This document shows positions 17,814-28,898 of a stretch of DNA of 64,000 nucleotides, piece after piece. The stretch comes from Litorihabitans aurantiacus (GTDB lineage: Bacteria > Actinomycetota > Actinomycetes > Actinomycetales > Beutenbergiaceae), in NCBI RefSeq assembly GCF_030161595.1, contig NZ_BSUM01000001.1, forward strand, positions 930,001 through 994,000, given 5' to 3'. The notes beneath the pieces are model-generated. The model ran no database searches, was not told the DNA's origin, and saw only the letters and a list, made by a program, of their open reading frames with translations. The number at the start of each line of letters is the position of its first letter. Within the stretch, counting starts at the first letter, position 1. The position numbers and the translations under genes are program-made.

Positions 17814-18655
17814 GCACGAGCGCCGGGACCACCGCCGCCGGGCTGCCCGACCTCGCCGCCGCGGCCCTCGCCGCGGCGCCGGTCGCCCTCGTCGCGTTCG
17901 ACCTGGACGACACGCTGGCGCCCTCGAAGTCGCCCCTGCCCGACGCCGTCGCGCAGGTGCTCGGAGATCTCCTGCAGCGCGTCCCGGTCTGCGTCATCTC
18001 GGGCGGTCAGTACGGGCAGTTCACGCAGCAGCTCCTCGCGCGCCTGGACCTCACGCCCGAGCTCGCCGCGCGCCTGCACCTCATGCCCACGTGCGGGACG
18101 CAGTACTACCGGTGGGACGGCGAGGGTTTCGGTCAGGTCTACGCCCACACGCTGACGCAGGACGAGCGGGACCGCGCCCTGACCGCGCTGCGCACGCGCG
18201 CCGTCGAGCTGGGGCTGTGGGAGAGCGAGACCTGGGGTGAGGTCCTGGAGGACCGCGGCTCGCAGGTGACGTTCTCCGCCCTCGGCCAGCAGGCGCCGGT
18301 GGACGCCAAGGCCGCGTGGGACCCCACGGGGGAGCGCAAGGGTGCCCTGCGCGACGCCGTCGCGGCCGACCTGCCCGACCTCGAGGTCCGCTCCGGCGGT
18401 TCGACGTCGGTGGACATCACGCGTCGCGGTGTCGACAAGGCCACGGGGATGCGCGCACTGGTGGACCTCGTCGGCGTGCCGCTGACCGACATGGTGTTCG
18501 TGGGTGACCGGCTCGACGAGGGCGGGAACGACCGCCCCGTCCTCGACCTCGGGGTGCGCTGCCACGCCGTGCACGGCTGGGAGGACACGGTCGCGTTCCT
18601 GCGCGGGCGGCTCCTGCCGCACCTCGACGCCCGCCACGGCGACGCGGGGTCCTGA
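17810..18655 (+). CDS. HAD-superfamily IIB phosphatase (phosphomannomutase-like)
   Basis: 281 residues. Motif I is FDLDDTLAPSKSPLP with the nucleophile Asp; motif II lies in CVISGGQ; the C-terminal GDRLDEGGNDRPV supplies the Mg-binding acidic residues. The IIB cap region is present, and the TCGTQYYRW segment is typical of the eukaryotic-phosphomannomutase-like subgroup. A sugar phosphate is the likely substrate. Translation is coupled to the DUF4282 gene by a four-base overlap. Confidence 0.87.
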   Translation: MSTSAGTTAAGLPDLAAAALAAAPVALVAFDLDDTLAPSKSPLPDAVAQVLGDLLQRVPVCVISGGQYGQFTQQLLARLDLTPELAARLHLMPTCGTQYYRWDGEGFGQVYAHTLTQDERDRALTALRTRAVELGLWESETWGEVLEDRGSQVTFSALGQQAPVDAKAAWDPTGERKGALRDAVAADLPDLEVRSGGSTSVDITRRGVDKATGMRALVDLVGVPLTDMVFVGDRLDEGGNDRPVLDLGVRCHAVHGWEDTVAFLRGRLLPHLDARHGDAGS

Positions 18656-18659
18656 GCCG

Positions 18660-20395
18660 GTGACACCGGTGCGGGTACGACGCCGCGGCGGGGCGGGCGC
18701 GCGCGTCGCGGCCCGCGCCGCGGCCGTGCTCGCGTCGCTGGCGCTCCTGGGCGCCTGCACCGGTGAGGTGGTGCTCGAGGCGGATCCCGCGACGGAGGTG
18801 AGCGCGGGCGCGAGCACGACCGGCGACGGTGACGGCGTGACCATCCTCGAGGGCGGGTCCGCGGGGCAGCTGGCGATCGCGGCCAGCCAGGCGTACTTCG
18901 CCTCGGCCGGGATCGTGGTGCTGACGCCCGCCGACGCCGGGCAGCAGCTGCGGGGCGCCTCGATCGCCGCGATCCTCGGTCTGCCCGTGCTGGTGGCCGA
19001 CGAGGACGGGGTCGCCGCCGAGCTGGAACGTCTCGAGACCCACACCGTCCTCGTCCTGGGTGGCGTGGAGGTCCCGGAGCTGTCCGAGGACCGCCCCTTC
19101 CTGCGCGCGGTGCCGGCGCCCGACCGGCTCGACGCCCTCCAGGTGGTCATCGGGCGCGACCTCTCCGGTGAGACGGCCGTGGCGCCCGGGGGCGAGGTCG
19201 CCGCGCTCGCGGAGCTGGCCACGCCGTCGGACCGTCTGCTCGTCCTCGAGGGCGAGCAGGCGTCGCAGGACGTCGAACCCACCGACGGCGAGAGCGAGAA
19301 CCTGGCCGACGTCCCCGGGCTGCCGCCGTTCCTGCCCGCGGCACCGCTGACGACCGACGCGCTGGTCACCGACGGCGGGCCGGGTCAGATCGCAGCGGTC
19401 GGAACGGCTCGCGCCGCCGGTGCCGGCGTCGTCGTGACCGACGACGGGCTCACGGACCCCGCGGCCGTGGAGGCGCTCGGCGCGCTCGAACCGCGCCGCG
19501 TCGTCGGGATCGGCGACGTCGGACCGCCGGAGGACTTCTCCTACCGTGCGCGCGTCGCCGCCTCCGGCGTCGAGCTCCCGGGCGGTGGGCAGGAGCTGGT
19601 GGGCGACAAGATCTACGTCGGGCTGCGCGGAGCTCCGGGTGCACCCGAGCTCGGGTCGCTCGGTGCCCAGGACGTCCCCGCCACGATCGCTCGGCTCGAC
19701 GAGCTCGCCGCGACCTCCGGGGCCTCCGGGACCGCCGTCCCGACCGCGGTGCTGCTGACGACGGTCGCCTCCGCGACGCCGGGCTCGGACGGCTCCTACT
19801 CCGGCAAGCGCTCGCTCGAGGACGTCATCTCGTTCGTCGACGCCGCGGAGGAGGGGGTGTGAGCGTCCTGCTGACGTTCCAGCCGGGGCGCCAGAGCATG
19901 GTCGAGCAGGTCGCGCTCTACGACGAGGTGCTGCGCCGCCCGGGGGTGGGGGTCGCGCTCGAACCCGCGTGGCGGCTGCAGCCGGGTGAGGTCCCCGGTT
20001 CCGGCTCCGGGGTCGTGGCCGCGGACGAGGTGAACGCCGTCGTGGACCACCTCGCCGCCCTGACGGACGAGGCGGCGCTCCCGCCCAAGATGCTGCTGGT
20101 GCGCATGGCGAACCCGGGCAGCGTGACCGATGTCGGCGGTATCGAGGCCGACCGGGTCCAGGTCGGCGTGGTGCTCGAGGTCAACGGCGCCGGGGTCACG
20201 GCGCCCGCCGACCCGGCCGACCCGGCGGCACCGGCCGCCGTCACCCCGGCTGACGTGTGGGGTGCCGGCACCGCGCTGCCGTGGGGTCCGTCGCAGGGCC
20301 GCGGCTGGTGGGGCTGGGGGCAGGGGCGCAACGCGGTCGGGATCACCGAGCTGCAGGCGCTCGTGCCCGCACCCGTGGTGGTCACCTCACCCTGA
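18660..20395 (+). CDS. Cell-wall-binding-repeat-like lipoprotein (one gene split by an apparent frameshift)
   Basis: 578 residues after repair. The N-terminus is basic, then hydrophobic, with lipobox LALLGAC (Cys33). The body has repeated segments such as TVLVLGGVEVPE resembling cell-wall-binding repeat modules. Two frames overlap by GTGA at 19859-19862 and could pass for coupled genes, but adding one G to the G5 run 19853-19857 gives VDAAEEGGVSVLLTFQPGRQS. This matches the family pattern in which a GVYVVLDLQPGR-like motif follows an SGRRS segment; here that segment is SGKRS at the end of the first frame. It is probably a surface protein of unknown job. Family naming is from memory and tentative. 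Confidence 0.65.
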
Positions 20396-20425
20396 GGGAC
20401 GAGCCCCTGAGGGATGATGGGGGCG

Positions 20426-22304
20426 ATGCCCGACACTCCCGCCACGCCCACCGACCCCGCCGCCGGCAGCGCCTCGACGCCCACACGCGCTCCGGCCCGC
20501 CGGGGTCCTCACCCCTCGGCCGCTGGTGGCACGCGCGTCGACCGTGGCAGCGCCGCACGATCCGCCAGGTCGTCGTCGTGCTCCTCACGGGTGTCGCGGC
20601 CGCGGTGGTCGGCGTGTTCACGGCGACGGCGCAGGGGTCGGTCGGCCCGCACGAGGCCGAGCTGGCGATCACCGGCACGCACGAGGTCACCCTCGACCTC
20701 GGACCCCTCGGCTCGGTCATCCTGGACTCACCGGCACCCTGGCCGATCGGCGTGCAGGTGGACGTCGGGGAGATCCCCGCGAGCCTGACCGAGGTCGACA
20801 ACCCGCTCGACGCCCTGGGTGGCGACGTCACGGCCTACGCGGCGTTCTTCGGGCAGCCCGGGAGCGCGATCACGGCCGCCGTCTGGGCCCTGGTGACCGA
20901 CGCCGTCGCGCGCACGGTGCTGTGGTGGTCGATCGCGCTCGTGGCGATCGCCGCCGGTCAGCTCGGCGCGGGCGGACTGCTCCGTGCCGAGCTGCGCGCG
21001 AAGCTGCACCGGCGGGGGTGGCGCCGCTCGCCGCGGCGGTGGCGCTCGCCGTCGTCGCCGTGCCCGTGGTCGGCGTGCTGGCGACGCCGACCGAGCGCGG
21101 CCGACCCTCGCAGGTGCTCGCCGAGATCGGCGGCCCGATGGCGGGAGCCCGCGTGACGGGCCGGCTCGGAGCCCTCGTCGACACCTACGGCGAGCGGGCG
21201 ATCGCGACGCTGCGCAGCAACGACGCGTACTACGACGAGGTCCGGGAGAACGTCGTGCAGGCCTACGCGGACGACCCCGCACCGCTCGCACCGCGGGTCC
21301 CGCTGCGGCCGTTCGCGGTCGCGGGGGCCGACGAGCCCGACACCGACGAGGAGGCGGCCGACGCGGACGCGACCGACGAGACGACCGACGGCGAGCAGCC
21401 GACCGGTGGCGACGCGTCCGGCGACGCGTCCGGCGAGGACGCCGACGGGCGCGCGGCCGGTGCCTCGCCGTCGTCGACGCCCTCACCCTCCCCACGGGAG
21501 GAGGAGCCCGACGAGGTGACGCTCGTGCTGATCTCGGACAACCACTGCAACACCGGGATGGGGCGCGTGATGGGCGAGGTCGCGCGGCAGGCGGAGGCCG
21601 ACGTCGTGCTGAACATCGGCGACACCACCATGGGCGGTTCGGGACCGGAGGCGCTGTGCGTGGACGCGCTCGCGAGCGAGTTGCGCGATTTCCCGGTGGT
21701 GGTGGCCGACGGCAACCACGACTCGCTCCTGACCGGCGACCAGGAGCGCGCGCAGGGCTGGACCGTGCTCGACGGCGGCGTGGTCGAGGTCGAGGGCCTG
21801 CGGATCGTGGGCGACCGCGACCCGCGCCTGACCTCCGTGACGCTGGGGGACCGCGAGTTCGCCACGAAGCCCGAGGCGGCCCAGGTGCTCGTCGACGCCG
21901 CGTGCGCCGGCCACGACCCCGACGACCCGAGCACGCGCGTCGACATCCTCGCCATCCACGACCCCTACGTCGGCAACCGCGTGATGCCGTCCGGGTGCGT
22001 GGTGCTGGAGCTGTCGGGCCACCTGCACCGGCGCGTGGGCCCGTTCCAGGAGGGTCTCGGCGTCATGTTCGGCATGTCCTCCAGCGGTGGTGCGACCGCC
22101 GGTCAGCTCACGCTCGGCGAGCTGCCCGCGACCGCGACGATCGGTGTGCTGCGCTACGACCGCGCGAACAAGCGTCCGACGGCGCTGCGCGAGGTGCTGA
22201 TCGACCCGGACCGCAGCGTCCGGCTCACGCCCTGGGAGGCGTTCCCGGAGCCGCCGACCACCCCGGTGCTGGCCGACCTCTCGCCGGCGGCCTCGCAGCG
22301 CTGA
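20426..22304 (+). CDS. Membrane-anchored metallophosphoesterase (calcineurin-like), two apparent frameshifts
   Basis: 626 residues after repair. Membrane helices flank an extracytoplasmic segment (RTIRQVVVVLLTGVAAAVVG near the start; AAAVALAVVAVPVVGVLAT later), followed by an acidic, Ser/Asp/Glu-rich spacer and the metallophosphoesterase domain. Metal-binding motifs are LISDNH, NIGDTTMGG, DGNHDS, AIHDPY and SGHLHR. Frames join if one base is added at C4 20512-20515 and at G5 21014-21018. It probably hydrolyses a phosphoester outside the cytoplasm. The start is set at ATG 20426; 20414 and 20417 are alternatives. Confidence 0.8.
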
Positions 22305-22360
22305 CCGCGGGGACCTCGACGTGGGGAATACCTCCCGCCGGGCGACGGTTGACCCCGACA

Positions 22361-22380
22361 GTCCATGCAGATGCATGGAC
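22361..22380. promoter_or_regulatory. Perfect 9+2+9 palindrome, probable MarR operator
   Basis: Arms GTCCATGCA (22361-22369) and TGCATGGAC (22372-22380) are perfectly complementary around a GA centre. The site lies 17 bases before the monooxygenase start and 17 bases (to its second half) after a TTGACC -35-like hexamer at 22349-22354, so bound protein would block transcription. The MarR gene of the same operon is the natural candidate. Confidence 0.7.
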
Positions 22381-22397
22381 GAGGTGAGGAGGACGGC

Positions 22398-23557
22398 ATG
22401 AGCGGCATCCAGTTCGGGATCTTCAGCGTCGGGGACGTCACGACCGACCCGACGACCGGGCGCACCCCGACCGAGGCGGAGCGCATCAGGGCGATGACGA
22501 CGATCGCGAAGCACGCCGAGGACGTCGGCCTCGACGTCTTCGCGACGGGCGAGCACCACAACGAGCCGTTCGTGCCGAGCTCGCCGACTACGCTGCTCGG
22601 CTACGTCGCGGCACAGACCTCGCGCCTCATCCTGTCGACCTCGACGACGCTCATCACCACGAACGACCCGGTGAAGATCGCCGAGGACTACGCGATGCTG
22701 CAGCACCTGTCCGACGGCCGCACCGACCTCATGCTCGGCCGCGGCAACACCGCCCCGGTCTACCCGTGGTTCGGGCAGGACGGTCGCAACGCGGTCCCGC
22801 TCACGATCGAGAACTACCAGCTGCTGCGGCAGCTGTGGGACAACCACACGGTCGACTGGGAGGGCCGCTTCCGCACCCCGCTGCACGGCTTCACCTCCAC
22901 GCCACGCCCGCTCGACGGCGTCGCCCCTTCGTGTGGCACGGCTCGATCCGCACGCCGCAGGTCGCGGAGCTGGCCGCCTACTTCGGCGACGGCTTCTTCG
23001 CCAACCACATCTTCTGGCCCAAGGAGCACTTCGCGCGACTGATCGGCCTGTACCGCGAGCGCTACGAGCACTACGGCCACGGCCGCGCCGACCAGGCGAT
23101 CGTCGGGCTCGGCGGGCAGGTCTTCCTGCGGAAGAACTCGCAGGACGCGGTGCGCGAGTTCCGCCCGTACTTCGACAACGCACCGGTCTACGGCCACGGA
23201 CCGAGCCTCGAGGAGGTCTCGGACGCGACCCCGCTGACCGTCGGGTCCCCGCAGGAGGTCATCGACAAGACGCTGACCTTCCGCGAGACGTTCGGTGACT
23301 ACCAGCGCCAGATGTTCCTGATCGACCACGCGGGCCTCCCGCTGGCGACCGTGCTCGAGCAGCTCGACCTGCTGGGGGAGCACGTGATCCCGGTCCTGCG
23401 CCGCGAGCTGGACGCGCTGCGCCCCGCCGACGTCCCCGGCGGTCCGACCCACGCCGAGCGCGTGGCGGCGAGGAGGGCGGCCGAGGCAGCGGACGCGGAC
23501 GGCGAGGGAGGCAGCGACCGGACGACCGCTGACGACCTCGTCGCGGTCGCCCCGTGA
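22398..23557 (+). CDS. Luciferase-like monooxygenase, CE1758 family (apparent frameshift)
   Basis: 386 residues after repair; a flavin-dependent LLM-class oxidoreductase using reduced FMN and O2. Recognisable stretches are TGEHHNEPFVPSSPTTLLGY, LMLGRGNTAPVYPWFGQDGR and GDYQRQMFLIDHAGLP. The frame breaks at C4 22924-22927; one C gives DGVAPFVWHGSIRTPQVAEL. ATG 22398 is chosen for its GAGGTGAGGAGG ribosome site; 22365 would start inside the operator. The pairing with MarR and an FMN reductase is the known CE1758/CE1759 partnership. The physiological substrate is unknown. Confidence 0.88.
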
Positions 23558-24045
23558 CCAGCCGCGCCGGCGCCACCCGTGCCTGGAGCGAGATCCTGCG
23601 CACCTCGACGCTGCTCATGCGCCGGTTCGAGCAGGCGGGGGACTTCGGCGAGCTCGCGCCCCGCGAGTACGACGTCCTGCTCTCGCTGGCGGAGTCGGAC
23701 CGCGAGGAGGCACGCGTCGGGTTCCTGGCGAGCTCGTCGTCGCTCCCGCAGCCCAGCATGAGCCGCATCGTCGACCGGCTCGAGCGCCGGGGGCTGCTGT
23801 CGCGGTGCCCGACGCCGGACGACGGCCGCGGCGTCGTCGTCCGACTGACCGACGCCGGGCGCGCGATCCAGCGCGACGCCGCCCGCCGCCACGTCCGCAG
23901 CATCACGACGGCGATGGCGGCCGGCCTCGACGACGACGAGATCGCCACGCTGGCGCGCCTGCTGCGCAAGGTCCGCTCCGCCAACGGCACGAGCACCGCG
24001 GGCACCACGGGCAGCACGAGCACCACGGAAGGCAGGACGCGATGA
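23554..24045 (+). CDS. MarR-family transcriptional regulator
   Basis: 163 residues with a winged helix-turn-helix: SSSLPQPSMSRIVDRLERRGLLSR recognition region, then the wing (PDDGRGVVVRLTDAGR). A Ser/Thr/Gly-rich tail ends the protein. The GTG start overlaps the monooxygenase stop by four bases and its own stop overlaps the next ATG, so all three are co-translated. It probably autoregulates through the palindrome at 22361-22380 in response to the monooxygenase substrate or oxidative stress (inference). Confidence 0.88.
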   Translation: MTSRAGATRAWSEILRTSTLLMRRFEQAGDFGELAPREYDVLLSLAESDREEARVGFLASSSSLPQPSMSRIVDRLERRGLLSRCPTPDDGRGVVVRLTDAGRAIQRDAARRHVRSITTAMAAGLDDDEIATLARLLRKVRSANGTSTAGTTGSTSTTEGRTR

Positions 24046-24593
24046 GGCTGGTCGGACTCTCCGGCGGTGTCGGCATCCCCTCGAGCACGACGACGGTGGT
24101 GCGACTCGTCCTCGACGCGGCGGCCGCGCTGCTGCGTGACCGCGGCGTCGCCGACGTCGAGGTGACGGTCCTCGAGGTGCGCGACCTCGCCGTCGCCGCG
24201 GCGAGCGAGACCGTCGGCGGTCTGCGCGAGCCCCACCTGGACGCGGCGCTGCGCACGCTCGAGGGTGCCGACGCGCTCGTCGTGGCCTCGCCGGTGTTCC
24301 GCGGGTCGTACGCCGGGGTGTTCAAGGCGGTGCTCGACCTCCTCGAACCCGGGTCGCTGCGCGGCACGCCGACGGCGCTCGCGGCCACGTCCGGCACGGT
24401 GCGCCACACGCTCGTGACGGAGCACGCGATGCGCCCGCTGCTGTCCTACCTCGGCGCCCTCACCCTGCCCACCACGATCGTCGCGACGCCGGAGGACCTC
24501 GTCCTCGGTTCGCGACCGGTGCCGGAGCTCGCCGCCCGCGTCACGCGCAGCGCGCGCGAGCTCGCCGACGCCGTCGCTAGGATGGGGGCATGA
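24042..24593 (+). CDS. NADPH-dependent FMN reductase, CE1759 family (LLM partner)
   Basis: 183 residues with a flavodoxin-like fold: phosphate-binding loop [16 protein letters not shown] and the [23 protein letters not shown] helix. It supplies reduced FMN to the luciferase-like monooxygenase two genes upstream. Its stop codon (24591-24593) overlaps the ATG of the leuS leader peptide, and its last codons contain the leuS promoter -10 element. Confidence 0.87.
   Translation: MRLVGLSGGVGIPSSTTTVVRLVLDAAAALLRDRGVADVEVTVLEVRDLAVAAASETVGGLREPHLDAALRTLEGADALVVASPVFRGSYAGVFKAVLDLLEPGSLRGTPTALAATSGTVRHTLVTEHAMRPLLSYLGALTLPTTIVATPEDLVLGSRPVPELAARVTRSARELADAVARMGA
24578..24583 (+). promoter_or_regulatory. 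-10 element of the leuS leader transcript (leaderless)
   Basis: TAGGAT, six bases, then ATG 24590 of the leader peptide. It lies inside the 3' end of the FMN reductase coding region. The transcript should begin at the ATG itself. Confidence 0.6.
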
Positions 24594-24628
24594 CTCGTCG
24601 GGCGCTCCTCCTTACCCAGCCGCGCTGA
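24590..24628 (+). CDS. leuS leader peptide (12 residues, three consecutive Leu codons)
   Basis: Reads [12 protein letters not shown] and stops at 24626-24628. The codons CTC CTC CTT are consecutive. It has no ribosome site and sits at the predicted transcription start. It is followed by a competing hairpin and a T-rich terminator before leuS, the standard layout of ribosome-mediated attenuation: a ribosome stalled at Leu codons when charged tRNA-Leu is short would let transcription reach leuS. Confidence 0.75.
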   Translation: MTRRALLLTQPR

Positions 24629-24681
24629 CCCCAGCGGGCGCCTCGCTCCAGCAGCGAGCGGGCGTCGCAGCAGCGCGGCCG

Positions 24682-24710
24682 ACCTCCCCACCTCGCGGGA
24701 GGTTTCTTTT
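24682..24710 (+). terminator. leuS attenuator terminator
   Basis: ACCTCCC (24682-24688) pairs perfectly with GGGAGGT (24697-24703), and TTTCTTTT follows. A shorter alternative stem uses ACCTC at 24690-24694. An upstream hairpin, CTCGCT (24642-24647) with AGCGAG (24653-24658), lies between the leader peptide and this stem and may take part in the switch. The first leuS codon is 29 bases after the T-run. Confidence 0.75.
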
Positions 24711-24738
24711 GCCCCGACGCCACCACGAAGGAACTGTG

Positions 24739-27666
24739 ATGACCGAGCAGACCGCGCCCACCGCCGCCACCGACACCCCGCCGTTCCGCTACACCCCGGA
24801 GCTGGCGAACACGATCGAGCTCGCGTGGCAGGAGCGGTGGGAGGCCGAGGGCACCTACGAGGCGCCGAACCCGGTCGGCGACCTCGCGCCCACCGATGGT
24901 GCCGCCGTCCCCGAGCAGTCCTTCGTCGTGATGGACATGTTCCCCTACCCCTCCGGCAAGGGTCTGCACGTCGGTCACCCGCTGGGCTACATCGCCACCG
25001 ACGTCACGGGCCGCTTCGAGCGCATGCGCGGCAAGAACGTGCTGCACGCGCTGGGCTACGACGCGTTCGGCCTGCCGGCCGAGCAGTACGCCGTCCAGAC
25101 CGGTCAGCACCCCGCGATCACCACGGACGAGAACATCGCCGTGATGCGCGGTCAGCTGCGCCGCCTCGGCCTGGGGCACGACCCCCGCCGCACGTTCGCG
25201 ACCACCGACCCCGAGTTCGTGCGCTGGACGCAGTGGATCTTCCTGCAGATCTTCTCCTCCTGGTTCGACCCGAGCGCGACGGCGCCCGACGGCTCCGCCG
25301 GTGCCGCGCGCCCCGTGAGCGAGCTGGTCGCGGCGTTCACCTCGGGCGAGCGCGCGCTGCCCGCGCCGCACGAGGGGCGGGCGTGGGACGACCTGACCCC
25401 GCGCGAGCGCGAGGACGTCCTGGCCGGCTTCCGCCTGGCCTTCGTCGCGGACGTCCCGGTCAACTGGTGCCCCGGGCTGGGCACCGTGCTGGCCAACGAG
25501 GAGGTCACGGCCGACGGCCGCTCCGAGCGCGGCAACTTCCCCGTGTTCAAGCGCAACCTGCGCCAGTGGGTCATGCGGATCACGGCGTACGCCGACCGGC
25601 TGGTGGCCGACCTGGACGAGCTGAACTGGCCCGAGAAGGTCAAGTCGATGCAGCGGCACTGGATCGGTCGGTCGGAGGGCGCCCACGTCGACTTCGCCGT
25701 CGACGGCGCGAGCGCGCCCCTGACCGTCTTCACCACGCGCCCGGACACGCTGTTCGGCGCGACCTACGCCGTCGTGGCGCCCGAGCACCCGCTGGTGGCC
25801 GAGCTGCTGGCCGCGGACACCGCCGCGGCGTGGCCCGCCGACGTCGCGCCGTCCTGGACCGGCGGCGCCGCGACGCCGGCCGAGGCGGTGCGCGCCTACG
25901 TCGCCGCGGCCGCCGCGAAGACGCCCGAGGAGCGCCAGGCCGACGCCGGAGCCAAGACCGGGGTCTTCACCGGCGGCTGGGCGGTCAACCCTGTCGACGG
26001 CGATCGCCTGCCGATCTTCGTCGCCGACTACGTCCTCATGGGCTACGGCACCGGCGCGATCATGGCCGTCCCCGGCCACGACGAGCGCGACCACGCGTTC
26101 GCGACCGCCTACGACCTCCCGATCCGCGAGGTCGTCTCGGGCGCGCCCGACGGCGTGGCGCAGGCCGCGTGGACCGGCGACGGCACGGCCGTGAACTCGG
26201 CGAACGCCGAGATCTCGCTGGACGGGCTGCCGGTGGCCGAGGCCAAGGGTGCGATCGTCGCGTGGCTGGAGGAGCGCGGCGCGGGCCGCGGCACCACCAC
26301 CTACCGCCTGCGCGACTGGCTGTTCAGCCGCCAGCGCTACTGGGGCGAGCCGTTCCCGGTCGTGTACGACGAGCAGGACGGCCGGGTCGTGCCCGTTCCC
26401 GAGGAGATGCTGCCGGTCGCGCTGCCCGAGGTCGCGGACTTCTCGCCCCGCACCTTCGACGTCGACGACGCGGACTCCGACCCCGAGTCGCCGCTCTCGC
26501 GCGCGTCCGAGTGGGCCACGGTCGAGCTCGACCTGGGCGAGGGCCTGCGCACCTACCGCCGTGACACCAACACGATGCCGAACTGGGCGGGCTCGTGCTG
26601 GTACTACCTGCGCTACCTCGACCCGCACAACTCGACCGCCGCCGTCGACCCGCGCCTGGAGGAGTACTGGGTCTCGCCGCAGCCGGGCGGCCCGCGCGGC
26701 ACGACCGGCGGCGTCGACCTGTACGTCGGCGGCGTGGAGCACGCGGTGCTGCACCTGCTGTACTCGCGGTTCTGGCACAAGGTGCTGTTCGACCTGGGCG
26801 TGGTGACCTCGCGCGAGCCGTTCCACCAGCTGTTCAACCAGGGCTACATCCAGGCGTACGCCTACACCGACGCGCGCGGCGTCTACGTGCCGGCCGAGGA
26901 GGTCGTCGAGGTGGCGGGCACCGGGGGAGCGGAGCCCACCTTCACCTGGAACGGCGAGCCCGTCACGCGCGAGTACGGGAAGATGGGCAAGTCGCTGAAG
27001 AACATGGTGACGCCCGACGAGATGTACGCCTCCTACGGCGCCGACACGTTCCGCGTGTACGAGATGTCGATGGGTCCGCTGGACCAGTCGCGGGCGTGGG
27101 AGACGCGCGCCGTCGTCGGCGCCCAGCGGTTCCTGCAGCGCCTGTGGCGCACGATCGTGGACGAGACCACGGGCGAGGTCGTCGTGACGGAGGGTGCGGG
27201 CTCGGAGGAGACGCGCCGCGCCGTCGCCCGGACGATCGCGGACGTGAGCGTCGAGTACGCGGCCATGCGACCCAACACCGCGATCGCCAAGCTGATCACG
27301 CTGACCAACCACCTGACCGCCGCGCCCGAGGTGCCGCGCGAGGCCGCCGAGGCGCTGGTGCTGATGACAGCGCCGGTCGCCCCGCACATCGCGGAGGAGC
27401 TGTGGCAGCGGCTCGGGCACACCACCTCGCTGGTGCACCACGCGTTCCCCGTGGCCGACCCGGCGCTGCTCGTGGAGGACACGGTCACGTGCATCGTGCA
27501 GGTCGCGGGCAAGGTCCGGGACCGGCTCGAGGTCGACCCGTCCATCGACGCGGCCGCGCTCGAGGAGCTCGCGCTGGCGACCGACGGCGTGCAGCGCACC
27601 CTGCAGGGTGCCGCGCCGCGCAAGGTGATCGTGCGCGCGCCCAAGCTCGTCAACGTCGTGCCGTGA
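24739..27666 (+). CDS. leuS: Leucyl-tRNA synthetase
   Basis: 975 residues, a class I synthetase charging tRNA-Leu in the cytoplasm. The HIGH-type motif is HVGH at 77-80 and the KMSKS-type motif KMGKS at 748-752; the CP1 editing domain lies between. It is somewhat longer than the E. coli enzyme, as usual in actinobacteria. ATG 24739 has GAAGGAACT upstream; an in-frame extension to 24709 would begin in the terminator T-run. Expression is probably controlled by the leader peptide and attenuator. The stop overlaps the next GTG. Confidence 0.98.
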   Translation: MTEQTAPTAATDTPPFRYTPELANTIELAWQERWEAEGTYEAPNPVGDLAPTDGAAVPEQSFVVMDMFPYPSGKGLHVGHPLGYIATDVTGRFERMRGKNVLHALGYDAFGLPAEQYAVQTGQHPAITTDENIAVMRGQLRRLGLGHDPRRTFATTDPEFVRWTQWIFLQIFSSWFDPSATAPDGSAGAARPVSELVAAFTSGERALPAPHEGRAWDDLTPREREDVLAGFRLAFVADVPVNWCPGLGTVLANEEVTADGRSERGNFPVFKRNLRQWVMRITAYADRLVADLDELNWPEKVKSMQRHWIGRSEGAHVDFAVDGASAPLTVFTTRPDTLFGATYAVVAPEHPLVAELLAADTAAAWPADVAPSWTGGAATPAEAVRAYVAAAAAKTPEERQADAGAKTGVFTGGWAVNPVDGDRLPIFVADYVLMGYGTGAIMAVPGHDERDHAFATAYDLPIREVVSGAPDGVAQAAWTGDGTAVNSANAEISLDGLPVAEAKGAIVAWLEERGAGRGTTTYRLRDWLFSRQRYWGEPFPVVYDEQDGRVVPVPEEMLPVALPEVADFSPRTFDVDDADSDPESPLSRASEWATVELDLGEGLRTYRRDTNTMPNWAGSCWYYLRYLDPHNSTAAVDPRLEEYWVSPQPGGPRGTTGGVDLYVGGVEHAVLHLLYSRFWHKVLFDLGVVTSREPFHQLFNQGYIQAYAYTDARGVYVPAEEVVEVAGTGGAEPTFTWNGEPVTREYGKMGKSLKNMVTPDEMYASYGADTFRVYEMSMGPLDQSRAWETRAVVGAQRFLQRLWRTIVDETTGEVVVTEGAGSEETRRAVARTIADVSVEYAAMRPNTAIAKLITLTNHLTAAPEVPREAAEALVLMTAPVAPHIAEELWQRLGHTTSLVHHAFPVADPALLVEDTVTCIVQVAGKVRDRLEVDPSIDAAALEELALATDGVQRTLQGAAPRKVIVRAPKLVNVVP

Positions 27667-28898
27667 CGCTGCGGGAGCACGCCGGTCCGGACGTCCCGGG
27701 CGTCTCGGACGATCTGCGGCGGCGCCGCTTCGCGCTCTTCGCCCTCTTCTTCGTCCCGGGCGTCGGGATCTCCTCGTGGGTCACGCGGACGCCGGCGATC
27801 CGGGACGCGCTCGAGGCGTCGACGGCGCAGATGGGCCTGGTCCTGTTCGGCCTGTCGGTCGGCTCGATGATCGGCATCCTGGCCAGCGGCCCCCTCGTGG
27901 CCCGTCTCGGCACGAGGCCCGTCATCGTCACCGGGTCGCTGTCGGTCGTGGTCAGCATGCTCGTGATCGGGTTCGGCGCGCTCGGCGGGTTGGCCGGGGT
28001 GGTCGCCGTCGGGCTCGCGCTGTTCGGCCTCGGGATGGGCGGCGGCGAGGTCGCGCTGAACGTCGAGGGCGCCGACGTCGAGCGCGGCATCGGCCGTCCG
28101 GTCCTGCCGGCGATGCACGGCTGCTTCAGCCTCGGCACGGTCGTGGGCGCCAGCCTCGGGATCGCGCTCACGGCGGGTCAGGTCTCGGTGGTGGGGCACC
28201 TCGTGGGCATCTCCGTCCTCACGCTGACGATGTTCCTGCTGGTGATCGGCCGCCTCGGACCGGGGCTGGCCCCCGCGCGGGAGCGAGCGGGCGCGGACTC
28301 CTCGGGCGCGGGCCCCGACGCCGCCGCGCATCGACCCGTGTGGCGCGACCCCACGCTCCTCCTCATCGGCGCCATCGTGCTCGCCATGGCGTTCGCCGAG
28401 GGGGCCGCGAACGACTGGCTGCCGCTCGTGATGGTCGACGGCCACGGGTTCGCCCCGGCCTGGGGGTCGGCGGTCTACGCCCTGTTCGCGGCCGCGATGA
28501 CGGTGGGCCGGTTCTGCGGGTCCTGGGTCCTCGACCGGGTCTCGCGCGTGAACGTCGTCCGGCTGAGCGCGCTCGCCGGTGGGATCGGTCTCGCCCTCGT
28601 CGTGTTCGTCGACAGCCAGCCGGTCGCGGCGGCCGCCGTCGTGCTGTGGGGGCTGGGCGCCTCGCTCGGGTTCCCGCTCGCGCTCTCGGCCGCGGGGGAC
28701 TCGGGCGAGAACCCTGCCGGGCGGGTCGCGCTGGTGGCCACCCTGGGCTACGTCGCGTTCCTCATCGGTCCGCCGATCCTCGGGTTCGTCGGCGAGGAGC
28801 ACGGGCTGCGCGGTGCGCTGGTGGTGGTGCTCAGTCTCGTGGTGGTGGCGGGTCTGCTCGCACCGGCGGTCCGGCCGCGGGACGCCGTCGCCAGGTGA
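27663..28898 (+). CDS. MFS transporter
   Basis: 411 residues and about 12 membrane helices, intact. The [25 protein letters not shown] start and [15 protein letters not shown] segment resemble actinobacterial MFS proteins of the YbjJ/fucose-permease-like group. Substrate is unknown. The GTG start overlaps the leuS stop by four bases, so it is probably translated from the leuS message and subject to the same attenuation. Confidence 0.85.
   Translation: MTLREHAGPDVPGVSDDLRRRRFALFALFFVPGVGISSWVTRTPAIRDALEASTAQMGLVLFGLSVGSMIGILASGPLVARLGTRPVIVTGSLSVVVSMLVIGFGALGGLAGVVAVGLALFGLGMGGGEVALNVEGADVERGIGRPVLPAMHGCFSLGTVVGASLGIALTAGQVSVVGHLVGISVLTLTMFLLVIGRLGPGLAPARERAGADSSGAGPDAAAHRPVWRDPTLLLIGAIVLAMAFAEGAANDWLPLVMVDGHGFAPAWGSAVYALFAAAMTVGRFCGSWVLDRVSRVNVVRLSALAGGIGLALVVFVDSQPVAAAAVVLWGLGASLGFPLALSAAGDSGENPAGRVALVATLGYVAFLIGPPILGFVGEEHGLRGALVVVLSLVVVAGLLAPAVRPRDAVAR

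Noticed and set aside
18660-20395. Two coupled genes sharing GTGA
   Set aside because: A one-G repair merges them into a continuous family-like protein.
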